Below the pieces are notes generated by a model. It was not told the origin of the DNA and made no database searches. It worked only from the letters and a program-made list of their open reading frames with translations. Positions 41,582-50,906 of a DNA stretch of 64,000 nt are shown here, in pieces. Source of the DNA: Kibdelosporangium philippinense (GTDB lineage: Bacteria; Actinomycetota; Actinomycetes; Mycobacteriales; Pseudonocardiaceae); the NCBI RefSeq assembly GCF_021390435.2, contig NZ_JAJVCN010000001.1, positions 3,410,001 through 3,474,000 on the forward strand, read 5' to 3'. Numbering within the stretch: position 1 is the first letter of the stretch; each line of letters starts with the position of its first letter. A program made the position numbers and the translations under genes.

Positions 41582-43209
41582 CCGCGTTCAAGCGCAGCAA
41601 CGGAGTCCATTACGCCTACTCACAGGACAACTGGTACGGAACCAATCAGCGTTACGCGTTCAGCAACGTCGCCAGCACGCAACGCTCGGGCAGCGACCCG
41701 GCGACCGGTTCCACCCTCGGCGCGTTCGACTGGGCAGGCACGGCAACCACGAACGACTTGATCGGCTGGTGGCGGCTCGACGCGGGCCGCACAAAGGCGG
41801 AGTACGTCACCGACAGCTCGGGCGGCGGCCATTGGGGCCTGTATGAGAAGGCTCCGGAACAACCCAACTGGTGGCGTCCGGCCGGCAGCATCGACGCCGA
41901 CGGCGTGCACGCCGGAAGCCTGGCGTTCACGGGCCAGAACGCGGTGAACTTCGGCCAGGAGAGCCGAGGCGCGAAACCGGACACCATGGCCGACAATCCG
42001 GACAATCCGGCATTGAGTGTTGGAACGTGGTTCAACACCAAGGCATCCGGCGTTCTCGTCGCGTACCAGAACGCTTGGGCGCGCGAGGCCGGGCCGCCAC
42101 CAACCGCCTCCGCACCTGCGCTCTACGTCGGCCAGGATGGCAAGCTGCGTGGCGGAGCGCTGACGGCCGCTGGATGTGCTACGCCGCAAGTAGTTTCACC
42201 GGCTGCCGTCAACGACGGGAAGTGGCACCACGCGGCACTGGTGGCAACCAAGACCGGCCAGACGCTGTATATCGACGGGAAACCGGTCGGCACCATCCCC
42301 TGTGGACGGGTCACCGGCGGCCTGGGCTTCACCGTGCTGGGCAAGGGATACACGACGCGAACCGGTGGCACCTGGCCGTCGACTCCTGGCGGGTATTTCT
42401 CTTACACCGGTTCGCTTGACGACGTCCGGATGTACCGCAAAGAACTGTCCGCTTCGGACGTCCAGGCCCTGGCAACGAAGCCAGTACCGTCAGGTCCCTT
42501 GGCGCACTGGAAGTTCGACGAGGCAAGCGGAACCACTGCGGCGGATGCCAGTGACCACGGCAAAGAAGCCACCGCCGCAGGTACAACATGGCAACCACAA
42601 GGCGGCCGGAACGGTGGCGGCGCGATTGCCTTTGACGGCACCACGTCACGGGTGACAGTGCCGAGCACCATGACGACCTTCGCTCCGGCCAGCATCGCGG
42701 TCTGGGTCAAAACGACCAAGGGTGGCCCGGTCCTCGGCGACCAACGCGGCCCGTATCCGACCAAGATGGTCGATCACTGGTTGATGTCCGGTGTTGCCGA
42801 GCGTCCGTACAACGAGACGATCTCGATCCTGCCGGACGGCTCGGTACGAACCCAGGTCGTGTCGGTGTCGCTCACCGGTCGTCCCAAGTCAGGCGCGAGC
42901 CTGCTGGACGGCGGATGGCACCACATCGTGGTGACGGCGCAACCCAAGCGAAACCCCACCCCGGTTGCGTCCAAACCGGACGAACCGGTCTACACCAGCA
43001 CCCTGTACATCGACGGCCAGCAAGTCGCGCAGGGCCCGGTGGCCCCGACCGACCAAGGCGGTTACGCGAAGATGCGGCCGAACGCCCAGTTCGGTGCGGC
43101 CAGGGACGCGGCGAACAAGTGGAGCTACTTCAACGGTTGGATTGATGACGCCAAGATCTACGACCGTGTGCTGACTGCCGAGGACGTACAGCAGCTGTTC
43201 AGCTCGTGA
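41275..43209 (+). CDS. LamG-domain secreted protein, 3' part of the frameshifted gene
   Basis: 644 residues if begun at the internal ATG 41275, but the correct frame starts further up, with YDVTNNRLYTTVDTDEFNPIANAGG following the point of frameshift. After the last propeller blades, two LamG/concanavalin-like jelly rolls follow: LIGWWRLDAGRTKAEYVTDSSGGGHWG... SYTGSLDDVRMYRKELSASDVQALA, and LAHWKFDEASGTTAADASDHGKEATAAG... YFNGWIDDAKIYDRVLTAEDVQQLF. Each begins with (W)W(K/R)(L/F)D and ends with a D-D-(V/A)-(R/K)-(M/I)-Y motif, typical of LamGL domains that bind glycans. No signal peptide of its own, so it is not an independent secreted protein. Confidence 0.75.
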   Translation: MDTDEFNPIANAGGNAVRIIDLKPGGQQTTISGRARLDGPLHLLRDSVTGLAVDGAGFFYTGGNSGEGQRVSMHTWDGLPIARAFSPLPAIAPGWFDRGQSLTAFKRSNGVHYAYSQDNWYGTNQRYAFSNVASTQRSGSDPATGSTLGAFDWAGTATTNDLIGWWRLDAGRTKAEYVTDSSGGGHWGLYEKAPEQPNWWRPAGSIDADGVHAGSLAFTGQNAVNFGQESRGAKPDTMADNPDNPALSVGTWFNTKASGVLVAYQNAWAREAGPPPTASAPALYVGQDGKLRGGALTAAGCATPQVVSPAAVNDGKWHHAALVATKTGQTLYIDGKPVGTIPCGRVTGGLGFTVLGKGYTTRTGGTWPSTPGGYFSYTGSLDDVRMYRKELSASDVQALATKPVPSGPLAHWKFDEASGTTAADASDHGKEATAAGTTWQPQGGRNGGGAIAFDGTTSRVTVPSTMTTFAPASIAVWVKTTKGGPVLGDQRGPYPTKMVDHWLMSGVAERPYNETISILPDGSVRTQVVSVSLTGRPKSGASLLDGGWHHIVVTAQPKRNPTPVASKPDEPVYTSTLYIDGQQVAQGPVAPTDQGGYAKMRPNAQFGAARDAANKWSYFNGWIDDAKIYDRVLTAEDVQQLFSS

Positions 43210-43214
43210 CCACC

Positions 43215-43248
43215 GTGGCCCGGCATCGCTCCCGCGGTGCCGGGCCAC
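43215..43248. terminator. Bidirectional terminator between convergent genes
   Basis: GTGGCCCGGCA and TGCCGGGCCAC form an 11-bp stem with a 12-base loop in the 43-base gap between the LamG gene and the epoxide hydrolase gene. There is no T run on either side, as is usual in high-GC actinobacteria. Confidence 0.6.
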
Positions 43249-43252
43249 CGGC

Positions 43253-44521
43253 TCACTTCCTCCGAAGTGGACGGAACGCGGCGCGGATCTCCCGGCTGAA
43301 CAGCTCGGGTTCCTCCCACGCGGCGAAGTGACCGCCCTTGTCCACCTCGTTGAAGTAAATGAGCTTGTGGTAAGCGCGTTCGGCCCAACTGCGCGGCGCG
43401 CGATAGATCTCGCCGGGGAACACCGTGATGCCAGCGGGAATGTCGATGTCCACCGCGTTGAAGTTGTTCGCGTTGTTCTCCCAGTACAACTGAGCCGACG
43501 AGATCGCGGTGCCGGTGAGCCAGTAGAGCGTGATGTCGTCGAGCATCTCGTCCCGGGTGAGCGAGCGCTCCGGTTCACCGCCGCTGTAGGTCCACTGCGC
43601 GAACTTGTCGTACATCCACGCGGCCAAGCCCACTGGCGAGTCGATCAGTCCATAACCGACAGTCTGCGGACGCGTGACCATCATCGCGGAATAGCCGGTG
43701 TTCTTGCGATAGAACTCATCCAGCGCGTCGAAGGCCCGCTTCTCGTCCGGTTTGAGGTTTTTCGGGGCCGGTTCCCCATCATTGAGGATCTTGGCGATGT
43801 CCGGCGGGACGGTCGCGGGCATGTTGATGTGGATCCCGAGCAGCCCAGCCGGTTTCTGGGCCGCGAGCTTGTCGGAGATCACCGCACCCCAGTCACCGCC
43901 CTGCGACACGTACTGCTCGTAACCGAGGCGCCGCATCAACTCCTGCCACGCCCGCGCGGTCCGGTCAGGACCCCAGCCAGGTTTGGTCGGGATTTCGGAG
44001 AACCCGTAGCCAGGCATCGACGGAATCACCAGGTGGAAGGCATCCTCGGCCTTACCGCCGTGGGCGGTCGGGTCACTCAGTGGCCCGATCACCTTGAGCA
44101 GCTCAGCGACGGACCCCGGCCATCCGTGCGTGATGATCAGCGGCAACGCGTCCCGATGCTGGGACCGGACGTGCAGGAAGTGGATATCCAGCCCGTCGAT
44201 CCGGGTTTTGAACTGGGGGAACGAGTTCAGCCTCGCCTCGAACCGGCGCCAGTCGTACTTGGTGGTCCAGTGGTCGACCAGCGCTTTCAGCTTCGCGAGC
44301 TGGACACCTTGGGACTGATCGGACACGGTTTGGCTGCCCGGCCACCGCGTCGCAGCGAGCCTGCGGCGCAAGTCGTTGAGTTGTCCCTGCGGAACGGCGA
44401 CCTTGAACGGCCGGATCGCCGTACTGGATTCCGTGGCTGCTTCGGCATGTCCGGACAGCGACACCGCCGCGACCGCGGCCGCCGACGTGCCGATGAACGT
44501 ACGCCGTGGCATGTCTGTCAT
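43253..44521 (-). CDS. Secreted (Tat) epoxide hydrolase, alpha/beta hydrolase with EHN domain
   Basis: 422 residues; GGAGAC lies eight bases upstream of the ATG. The N-terminus DMPRRTFIGTSAAAVAAVSLSGHAEA carries a twin-arginine RRTFIG motif, so the folded enzyme is probably exported through Tat. Residues 35-140 form the EHN domain typical of microsomal-type epoxide hydrolases (FKVAVPQGQLNDLRRRLAATRWPGSQT, LKALVDHWTTKYDWRRFEARLNSFPQFKTRIDGLDIHFLHVRS). HGWPGSV gives the oxyanion segment, GGDWGA the nucleophile Asp and DKGGHFAAWEEPELF the catalytic His. It opens epoxides with water; substrate unknown. Confidence 0.9.
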   Translation of the reverse strand: MTDMPRRTFIGTSAAAVAAVSLSGHAEAATESSTAIRPFKVAVPQGQLNDLRRRLAATRWPGSQTVSDQSQGVQLAKLKALVDHWTTKYDWRRFEARLNSFPQFKTRIDGLDIHFLHVRSQHRDALPLIITHGWPGSVAELLKVIGPLSDPTAHGGKAEDAFHLVIPSMPGYGFSEIPTKPGWGPDRTARAWQELMRRLGYEQYVSQGGDWGAVISDKLAAQKPAGLLGIHINMPATVPPDIAKILNDGEPAPKNLKPDEKRAFDALDEFYRKNTGYSAMMVTRPQTVGYGLIDSPVGLAAWMYDKFAQWTYSGGEPERSLTRDEMLDDITLYWLTGTAISSAQLYWENNANNFNAVDIDIPAGITVFPGEIYRAPRSWAERAYHKLIYFNEVDKGGHFAAWEEPELFSREIRAAFRPLRRK

Positions 44522-44615
44522 TGTTCGTCTCCATCGATCGACGCGGCGCCACCCGACGACGCCTGCCTGAGACGAATGCTGACCCCGCGATGTTGACGAC
44601 GGATTGACGATTCGT

Positions 44616-45386
44616 CTACACGAGAGCCGACCCCATTCCGGTCAGTTGGGAACTGACATCCCACAGCCGTTCGACCGAGCGCCGGTCCTGCACTTCGGCG
44701 GACGTCGGCGCGAGACGAAGATGCTCGTCGTAGTAGCCGCCATTGATCACGCGCATCGAGCACAGGCGCGCGACGATCGCGGCGTCATCGCTCGGCCTGC
44801 CCAGTCCGGGGTGGACACTCACCGCCTTGACGCCGACCGGACCGAATTCCGGAAGCGCGTTGGCGAACATGGCCATCGCCAGCTTCGACTGGGCGTACGC
44901 GGCCCCACGCGTGTAGCGGCTGTTCCTGTTGAGGTCGAGCCAGTGGATGTTCGAGCCGCGGTGCACAGTGGACGACACGTTGACGATCCTGGCGTTGGCA
45001 AGGCACCGTTCCAGCATCGTCGTCAACAGATAGTGGGACAGGTAGTTCACCTGGAAGGTGCGCTCGTGGCCGTCCTCGGTCAGCACGCGTTTGTGGTCGC
45101 CCGCGGTGGAGGCGTTGTTCACCAGGATGTCGATCTGGGGATGCGCGTCGGCGATGAGGTGCGCCATCGTCGCGACCTCGGTGAACCTGGCGAAGTCGGC
45201 GACCGCCAGATCCAGCCGCGCGGGGTTCACGCCGTCCTTCACCAAGCGCCGCAACGCGGCTTCGCCACGTTCGTCGGAACGGGCATGGACGATGACCGCA
45301 CAACCTTCCGCAGCGAGCAGACGAGCGGTTTCGTAGCCGATGCCATCAGTCGCGCCAGTAATCAACGCAGTACGAACTAGAGTCAC
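44616..45386 (-). CDS. Short-chain dehydrogenase/reductase (retinol-dehydrogenase-like)
   Basis: 256 residues from a GTG at 45386. ALITGATDGIGYETARLLAAEG binds the nucleotide; LDLAVADFARF, ILVNNAS, then VNVSSTVH with the catalytic Ser and YAQSKLAMAMFA with Tyr and Lys complete the active site. The extended substrate loop and the ending SAEVQDRRSVERLWDVSSQLTG fit the WWOX/retinol-dehydrogenase-like SDRs common next to regulators in actinobacteria. It diverges from the large SARP-like regulator with 100 bases between, and may be under its control. Confidence 0.9.
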   Translation of the reverse strand: MTLVRTALITGATDGIGYETARLLAAEGCAVIVHARSDERGEAALRRLVKDGVNPARLDLAVADFARFTEVATMAHLIADAHPQIDILVNNASTAGDHKRVLTEDGHERTFQVNYLSHYLLTTMLERCLANARIVNVSSTVHRGSNIHWLDLNRNSRYTRGAAYAQSKLAMAMFANALPEFGPVGVKAVSVHPGLGRPSDDAAIVARLCSMRVINGGYYDEHLRLAPTSAEVQDRRSVERLWDVSSQLTGMGSALV

Positions 45387-45486
45387 ACTTCAGCTAACAC
45401 CCGCCTGAACCACTGGGTGACGCGCCCATACACCATCTTGACACGATCACGCTCCGGATTGACGCGCCTCGAACTACCCTTACCCA

Positions 45487-48400
45487 GTGGCCGTCGATCT
45501 GATCCTGTTGTCGCGAGTGTCCTACTGCGGCAAAGAGATCACCGGCCCACGGATGCGTAACCTGTTCGCCGCGCTCGCGGGCGACCTGCGGACCGGGTGC
45601 AGCGCGGCGCGCCTGGTCAACGAGCTCTGGCCGGACCAGCAGCCGGAGAAGCCAGCCAAGGCGCTGCAGATCCTCGTCTCACGCGCCCGCTCGCAACTGG
45701 GCAGCGACCTGATCGTGAGCACACCGACCGGCTACCGGCTGTCGCTGAACGAAGACCAGGTCGACACCTCGGCCGTACTGCTCAGCGCCTCCGCGAGCGC
45801 CCAGTGCTACCGCGAAGGCGACCACGCCGCGGCCCTGACGCACGCTGAAGCGGGCCTCGCGTGTTGGGACGGCGCCGAGCCGAGTGACGACCTGGTGGAT
45901 CCGCTGTCGATGCTGCGTGCCGAACGGGTGAGCACATACCGTTCCCTGGTCCGGATGCGCGCGATGGCGCTGTCACGGCTGGGGCGTCACGCGGACGCCG
46001 TCGAGCCGCTCATCGAGGTGTTCCGCGAGCGGCCTCGTGACGAAGAAGTGCTCCTGGAGTTGCTGCGCTCTGAATCGGCGACAGCCGGGCCATCGGCGGC
46101 GATAACGAGATACGAGTCCTACCGGCGTTCCCTGCGCGACGAGCTGGGCACCGACCCAGGCCACGGCCTGCAGGACATGCACCAGCAGCTGCTGCACGGG
46201 TCCCTGCCGGTCCGCGCGACTGTCCCGGCCGACCCCAATCCCATGGTCGGCCGTGACGCCGACATCGCCGCCGTGACCAGCATGATCTCCAGCTCACGGG
46301 TCACTTCGATCGTTGGCCCCGGCGGGCTTGGCAAGACACGCCTCGCCTACGCCGTCAGCCGCCAGGTCACGCAGCAGGCCGTCTACCTCGTGGCGTTGGC
46401 GGGCGTCGCCGCCGATGAGGAGGTTATCGGCGCGGTCTCGTCAGCCCTGGGTGTCGGCGGGAAGGCGTCCGAGGCGGTCAGCGGCATCGCCACCGCTGTC
46501 GGCAACGGCCCGACCCTGCTGGTGCTCGACAACTGCGAACACGTCGTCCACGGCGTCGCCGAGCTCGTCCAAGCGCTGGTCGCGATGCGCGCGGACCTGA
46601 GCGTGCTCACCACGAGCCGCGCGCCGCTCGGTATCTCCTCTGAGTCGGTGTACTTGTTGCCAGAGCTCAGCCTGCGGGCGAGCATGGAGTTGTTCGTCAA
46701 CCGCGCGAAGGCCGCACGCTCCACTGTGGACCTGAACCCGGCCGCTGTCGAAGACATCTGCCGCAAGCTGGACGGGTTGCCGCTCGCACTGGAACTGGCC
46801 GCGGCGCGGGTGCCGGTGATGTCCATTGCCGACATCGCGGCACGGTTGGCAGACCGCTTCGCGTTGCTGCGCAGTGGTGCCAGGGACGCGCCCGAACGCC
46901 ACCGCACGCTGCAGGCCGTGATCGACTGGAGCTGGAACCTGCTCGATGCCGGATGCCAAGCCGCGATGCGGGCGTTGTCGATCTTCCCCGACGGGTTCAC
47001 CGCCGACGCCGCGCAGCACATGCTCGAAGCCGGAGACGTGCTGGACGTGCTCACCCAGCTGACCCAGCAATCCCTGCTCAAAGTCACCGACACGCCGTCA
47101 GGCACGCGGTACCGGATGCTGGAGACAGTGCGCGAGTTCAGCACCGCGCGCATGGAGCCCGGCGAAGTCGAGAAGGTGACCAGGCGTTTCGTCGAATGGG
47201 CGCGTGATTTCGGGATCGCGCACCACGAAGCGCTGTTCGAAACCCACCCCGCACCGCTGGCCAACATGCTGCGCGCGGAACAGGACAATCTCCAGCTGGC
47301 CCTGCGGCACGCGCTCGACCTGCACGACAGCGTGACCGTGGCGGCGACCACATCGACTCTCGGCATGTTGTGGCTCGTGGAGTCCAACTTCGCCCGGCTC
47401 GCGTGGCTGATCACCCAGTCCGAATGGATCCTGTCCCACGCCCGGCCGCAACCGGCGCACGTCGGCATCGTCCGGATGGCAGCGGCCGTGTCCGCCCTGT
47501 ACGCCTTCATCATCAGCGGTCCACATGCGACTCGATCGACGGTCACGTTGCGCCGCCTGCCATCGGGCTCGCCGCGGACATTCGCTGGCGCCATCCAAGA
47601 GATCGTGCGCACCGATGATCCGTCATCACTGTGCGACCGCGATGAACCGATGCTGGCGGTCATGGCGTGCTTGACCGTGACGTTTCTCCGTCAGGTGAGC
47701 GGCGATATGGCCGGTGCGCTGGCCATGTCCGAGCGGACGTTGACCGTGGCCAAGGCAATACCCGGTCCGCTGATGACGGCCATGGCCCACTCCCGCGTCG
47801 GTGAGCTGTATCTGAAGGCTGATCAAGGTGCGCGGGCGCAACGACACCTGGCCACGGCGTTGTCGTTGCTCGGCGACATGATGACGACCGCAGGCGCCAT
47901 CCGTGGCACCTGGGCGCTGACCATGGCCAGTCTCCAGACGGGCGACCTCGACACGGCCGAGCGCTTGGTCGAGGAAGTCGCCTTGCTGGGCGGGCATGAT
48001 GTGGTCGGCTTGGCCATCCGCAGCGAACTGATGCTGGCTCGTGGTCAGATCGACGCTGGCCTGCGCTCATGGCGGCGAGTGGTCGACCGGATGAGCACAA
48101 CCGACGACCTGGTGCTCGGCATCGAGCGGTCCATCCAGGAAGCCTGGTGGCTGGAGACGCACGCGGCCAGCCTCACCGCGCACGCCCAACACGGCCGCCT
48201 CGCCGTGGTCCAAGACACCGCGCAAATTCTTCGAGAAGTCCTGACAGACATTCTCACCAACCGCCCGTCCCCGCCGAATTTCCCTTGCTACGGAACGGTG
48301 TTGCTTGCGATCGCCACAGTCCTCATCAACTCGGGACGGCCGCGAGAGGGCGCCCGAATGACCGCCTTGGCCGAGGCTTTCCAGTTCTCGCACGGATTCC

Positions 48401-48549
48401 AGCCGACCCTGGCGCCTGCCCGTGCCCGCGCGGCGGCCGAACAAGCAGACCAGCAGGCGTACGCCGAGGCGCAGGCGACGTACGCCAAACTGGACACTCA
48501 CTCGCTACCAGCAGCAGCCCTTGCCGCTATCGCACAGGATCGCGGTTGA
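45487..48549 (+). CDS. SARP-like regulator with BTAD and AAA/STAND ATPase domain
   Basis: 1020 residues from a GTG at 45487. No ribosome site precedes it, and TACCCT lies about 7-12 bases upstream, so the message may be leaderless. Residues 1-90 are a winged helix (PRMRNLFAALAGDLRTGCSAARLVNELWPDQQPEKPAKALQILVSRARSQL, GYRLSL), 100-240 a BTAD domain with helical repeats, about 255-530 an ATPase (PNPMVGRDADIAAVTSMI, P-loop GPGGLGKTRLAYA, LLVLDNCEHV, TTSRAPLGI, LDGLPLALELAAARV) as in AfsR/LuxR-type activators, and the last 450 residues are TPR-like helices. It lies next to the DrrAB-type exporter and SDR genes and may activate them. Confidence 0.9.
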   Translation: MAVDLILLSRVSYCGKEITGPRMRNLFAALAGDLRTGCSAARLVNELWPDQQPEKPAKALQILVSRARSQLGSDLIVSTPTGYRLSLNEDQVDTSAVLLSASASAQCYREGDHAAALTHAEAGLACWDGAEPSDDLVDPLSMLRAERVSTYRSLVRMRAMALSRLGRHADAVEPLIEVFRERPRDEEVLLELLRSESATAGPSAAITRYESYRRSLRDELGTDPGHGLQDMHQQLLHGSLPVRATVPADPNPMVGRDADIAAVTSMISSSRVTSIVGPGGLGKTRLAYAVSRQVTQQAVYLVALAGVAADEEVIGAVSSALGVGGKASEAVSGIATAVGNGPTLLVLDNCEHVVHGVAELVQALVAMRADLSVLTTSRAPLGISSESVYLLPELSLRASMELFVNRAKAARSTVDLNPAAVEDICRKLDGLPLALELAAARVPVMSIADIAARLADRFALLRSGARDAPERHRTLQAVIDWSWNLLDAGCQAAMRALSIFPDGFTADAAQHMLEAGDVLDVLTQLTQQSLLKVTDTPSGTRYRMLETVREFSTARMEPGEVEKVTRRFVEWARDFGIAHHEALFETHPAPLANMLRAEQDNLQLALRHALDLHDSVTVAATTSTLGMLWLVESNFARLAWLITQSEWILSHARPQPAHVGIVRMAAAVSALYAFIISGPHATRSTVTLRRLPSGSPRTFAGAIQEIVRTDDPSSLCDRDEPMLAVMACLTVTFLRQVSGDMAGALAMSERTLTVAKAIPGPLMTAMAHSRVGELYLKADQGARAQRHLATALSLLGDMMTTAGAIRGTWALTMASLQTGDLDTAERLVEEVALLGGHDVVGLAIRSELMLARGQIDAGLRSWRRVVDRMSTTDDLVLGIERSIQEAWWLETHAASLTAHAQHGRLAVVQDTAQILREVLTDILTNRPSPPNFPCYGTVLLAIATVLINSGRPREGARMTALAEAFQFSHGFQPTLAPARARAAAEQADQQAYAEAQATYAKLDTHSLPAAALAAIAQDRG

Positions 48550-49273
48550 ACAGCGCACGCGCCCAGAAGTAACCACCCACGGCCATCACCACACACCACC
48601 CAACCGCGAAAACCCCACTGTTGCCGATCGGCGTCCCGGTGAGCAATCCACGCAAAGTCTCGATGACCGGCGTGAACGGCTGGTTGTCGGTGAACCACCG
48701 CACGCCATTTGGCATCGTCCGCGTTGGCGCGAAAGCACTGCTGACGAACGGAAGGAACACCAAGGGAAACGTAGCAAAGCTCGCCCCTTCGGGAGTCTTG
48801 GCGGCAAGTCCAAACGCGACAGTCAACCACGTCATCGCCAAGGCGACGAGGAGAACCAACCCCGCCGCCCCAAGCCACTCCACAAAGCCCGCGTTCGGCC
48901 GAAACCCCATCAGCAGCATGACGCAGACGACCACCGTGACGGACACCACCGTGCGAATCACGCTGCCCACCACATGCCCGGTAAGCACCGCGGTCCGGCT
49001 GATGGCCATCGTCCGAAACCGCGCGATGATCCCGGCCGTCATGTCGTTGGCCACACCGATCGCCGTCGACGAAACGCCGTATCCCATGGTGAGCATGAGG
49101 ATGCCGGGAGCGATGTAGTCGATGTAGTCGACGCCGACACTGAAGGCGCCACCGAAGATGTAGACGAAGATCAGCAACAGCAGGATCGGTACCATCAGCG
49201 ACCCGAACAGCGTGGTCGGATTGCGCATCGTGTGCCGAAGGTTGCGCCCGAGCATGAGGGTCGAGTCGATCAT
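48527..49273 (-). CDS. ABC-2 type permease (DrrB-like)
   Basis: 248 residues with six predicted helices. N-terminal cytoplasmic MLGRNLRHTMRNPTTLFGSLMVPILLLLIFVYIFGGAF is characteristic of DrrB-type drug and lipid exporters; later helices are VDYIDYIAPGILMLTMGYGVSSTAIGVANDMTAGIIARFRTM, ending with GNSGVFAVGWCVVMAVGGYFWARALF. Its start overlaps the stop of the ATPase gene (ATGA), so both are made together. It exports drugs or other hydrophobic compounds; the substrate cannot be predicted. Its 3' end overlaps the convergent regulator gene by 23 bases. Confidence 0.9.
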   Translation of the reverse strand: MIDSTLMLGRNLRHTMRNPTTLFGSLMVPILLLLIFVYIFGGAFSVGVDYIDYIAPGILMLTMGYGVSSTAIGVANDMTAGIIARFRTMAISRTAVLTGHVVGSVIRTVVSVTVVVCVMLLMGFRPNAGFVEWLGAAGLVLLVALAMTWLTVAFGLAAKTPEGASFATFPLVFLPFVSSAFAPTRTMPNGVRWFTDNQPFTPVIETLRGLLTGTPIGNSGVFAVGWCVVMAVGGYFWARALFNRDPVR

Positions 49274-50211
49274 CGGACAACCTCCTGCTGCTTGTGCCCG
49301 GTGAGTGCGAAGAAGACGTCATCGAGATCCGGCGTGTGCACGGACAGCTCCTCAACCTCAACCCCGGCGGCATCAAGCCGGTCAAGCACCTGCCGCAACA
49401 CCCGCACCCCACCATCACTCGGCACCTGCAACGCGAGCCCCTCGTCATCCCGCGAAACCCTGCCGAGCAACCGCCCTGCGGCATCCAGACTCGGCACATC
49501 CGCGAACCGCAACCGGACGTGTCCGCCCGGAACCCGCCGTTTGAGCTCGTCAGGAGTGCCCTGTGCGACCAACGTGCCCTGATCGAGCACGGCGATCCGG
49601 TCCGCGAGCTGATCCGCCTCCTCCAGGTACTGAGTGGTGAGGAAGATCGTGACCCCATCAGCGGCCAATTCCCGGATCCGCTGCCACATTGTCCGCCTGC
49701 TGCGTGGATCCAACCCGGTGGTCGGCTCATCGAGAAAGATCACCCTCGGCTTGCCGACCAGCGTCATCGCCAGGTCGAGCCGTCGCCGCATCCCACCGGA
49801 ATACGTGCTGGCCATCTTGCTGGCAGCTTCGGTCAAGTCGAACTGCGCCAGCAGTTCCTCGGCCCGTCGCCTGCCCGCTTCCCGCCCAAGCCGGTGCAAC
49901 CCGGCCATGAGAACAAGGTTCTCGGTCCCGGTGAGCAGCGTGTCGACTGCCGAGAACTGGCCAGTGACCCCGATCGACGCCCGCACGTCATCGGGCGCGT
50001 TCGCCAAGTCATGCCCAGCGATGCGCACCTGGCCGCCATCCGGCCGGATCAAGGTGGAGAGTATGTGCACGGTCGTGGTCTTCCCGGCACCATTGGGCCC
50101 GAGCAGGGAGAAAATCGACCCCTCGGCGATGTCCAGGTCGATCCCGTCGAGCACGACCTTGTCACCGAACGACTTACGCAGCCCACTGGCCACGATCGCC
50201 GCTCCGCTCAT
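49270..50211 (-). CDS. ABC transporter ATPase (DrrA-like)
   Basis: 313 residues. Strong ribosome site AAAGGAGG. Walker A GPNGAGKTT, Q-loop in IGVTGQFSAVD, signature YSGGMRRRLDLAM, Walker B VIFLDEPTTGLDP, switch His loop in TTQYLEEADQLADRIAVL. The C-terminal ~85 residues (GTPDELKRRVPGGHVRLRF ... VEELSVHTPDLDDVFFALTGHK) form the DrrA-type accessory domain seen in daunorubicin-resistance exporters. It pairs with the permease gene immediately downstream to make a full exporter. Confidence 0.95.
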   Translation of the reverse strand: MSGAAIVASGLRKSFGDKVVLDGIDLDIAEGSIFSLLGPNGAGKTTTVHILSTLIRPDGGQVRIAGHDLANAPDDVRASIGVTGQFSAVDTLLTGTENLVLMAGLHRLGREAGRRRAEELLAQFDLTEAASKMASTYSGGMRRRLDLAMTLVGKPRVIFLDEPTTGLDPRSRRTMWQRIRELAADGVTIFLTTQYLEEADQLADRIAVLDQGTLVAQGTPDELKRRVPGGHVRLRFADVPSLDAAGRLLGRVSRDDEGLALQVPSDGGVRVLRQVLDRLDAAGVEVEELSVHTPDLDDVFFALTGHKQQEVVR

Positions 50212-50235
50212 CGCCCCTCCTTTCGTAGTTCGTGG

Positions 50236-50658
50236 CTACGAGGATGCGGGGCGGACGGTTTGCGGCGGTTTCACCGCGGTTTCACGAGGTTTCATGGCCA
50301 TCGCGAAAACCACCGCGGGAAGGACGACGGTCGTAACCAAGTTGGTGATGGTCAGCATGGTCGCGTCAGCAGCACTCATGTGATCCATCCGAAGGATGTG
50401 GAACACCATGTGTGGCAGGCCGAACACGAACAACGCCCCTGCGCTGACGCGGACCATGGTCGGAGTCAGCGTGATCGCGGCGACGATGAAAAACAGGGTC
50501 ATTCCGAGGTTCATGAAGCCGTAGTCGCGCACCAGATGCTCGTTGTACGGCGGCAGCATCGCCATCCAGGACGCTCCCAGACGCGCCCACGCCCAGTCGA
50601 CCACGCGGGCGTGCGGGGCCATCAGGATGTTCAATGACTGCAAGTCCGTGTGCAGCAC
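50236..50658 (-). CDS. Chimeric ORF: phosphotransferase fragment fused to a small membrane protein
   Basis: 140 residues if begun at GTG 50658. The first ~30 (LHTDLQSLNILMAPHARVVDWAWARLGASWMA) look like the active-site stretch of an aminoglycoside/choline-type phosphotransferase (HxDLxxxNIL...VDWAW), out of context and without the rest of that enzyme. The following ~85 residues (LPPYNEHLVRDYGFMNLGMTLFFIVAAITLTPTMVRVSAGALFVFGLPHMVFHILRM) are a three- or four-helix membrane protein of unknown function, with the family pattern PPYNEH(L)VRD. The native start of the membrane protein has been lost at the junction near 50560. Expression is uncertain. Confidence 0.55.
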   Translation of the reverse strand: MLHTDLQSLNILMAPHARVVDWAWARLGASWMAMLPPYNEHLVRDYGFMNLGMTLFFIVAAITLTPTMVRVSAGALFVFGLPHMVFHILRMDHMSAADATMLTITNLVTTVVLPAVVFAMAMKPRETAVKPPQTVRPASS

Positions 50659-50827
50659 TGGCCTCGACAGTCCAATGCAACGCGATGGCCAATGCTTGGT
50701 CCACCACGCGGACTACCAAAGCCGGTTCGTATCCCTCCTCCATGGCAACCCGCTGGGTCAACCGCGCGAACAACTCTCCCGTCGCCAACGAACGGCCTGT
50801 CAGTCGATCCACTGCGACAGCGGTCAT
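50657..50827 (-). pseudogene. Truncated hypothetical gene (remnant)
   Basis: From ATG 50827: about 57 residues (VAVDRLTGRSLATGELFARLTQRVAMEEGYEPALVVRVVDQALAIALHWTVEAS) read like a compact helical protein; after that the frame runs into non-homologous sequence to 50366. I do not know the family. It is cut at the same place where the phosphotransferase fragment begins in another frame, so a deletion has joined three pieces here. It diverges from the UTRA gene at 50907. Confidence 0.5.
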
Positions 50828-50906
50828 CGTCTCGTCCCCAGGCTTACTGCCTTTCAACTAAGGTCGACATCCACAGCGCAGCCCCACGAGCACGAGGAGC
50901 AGAGCA

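Noticed and set aside
45438-45466. TTGACA -35 box for the SARP-like gene
   Set aside because: No -10 hexamer at 16-18 bases; the TACCCT nearer to the start would need a 31-base spacer, so the pairing does not hold.
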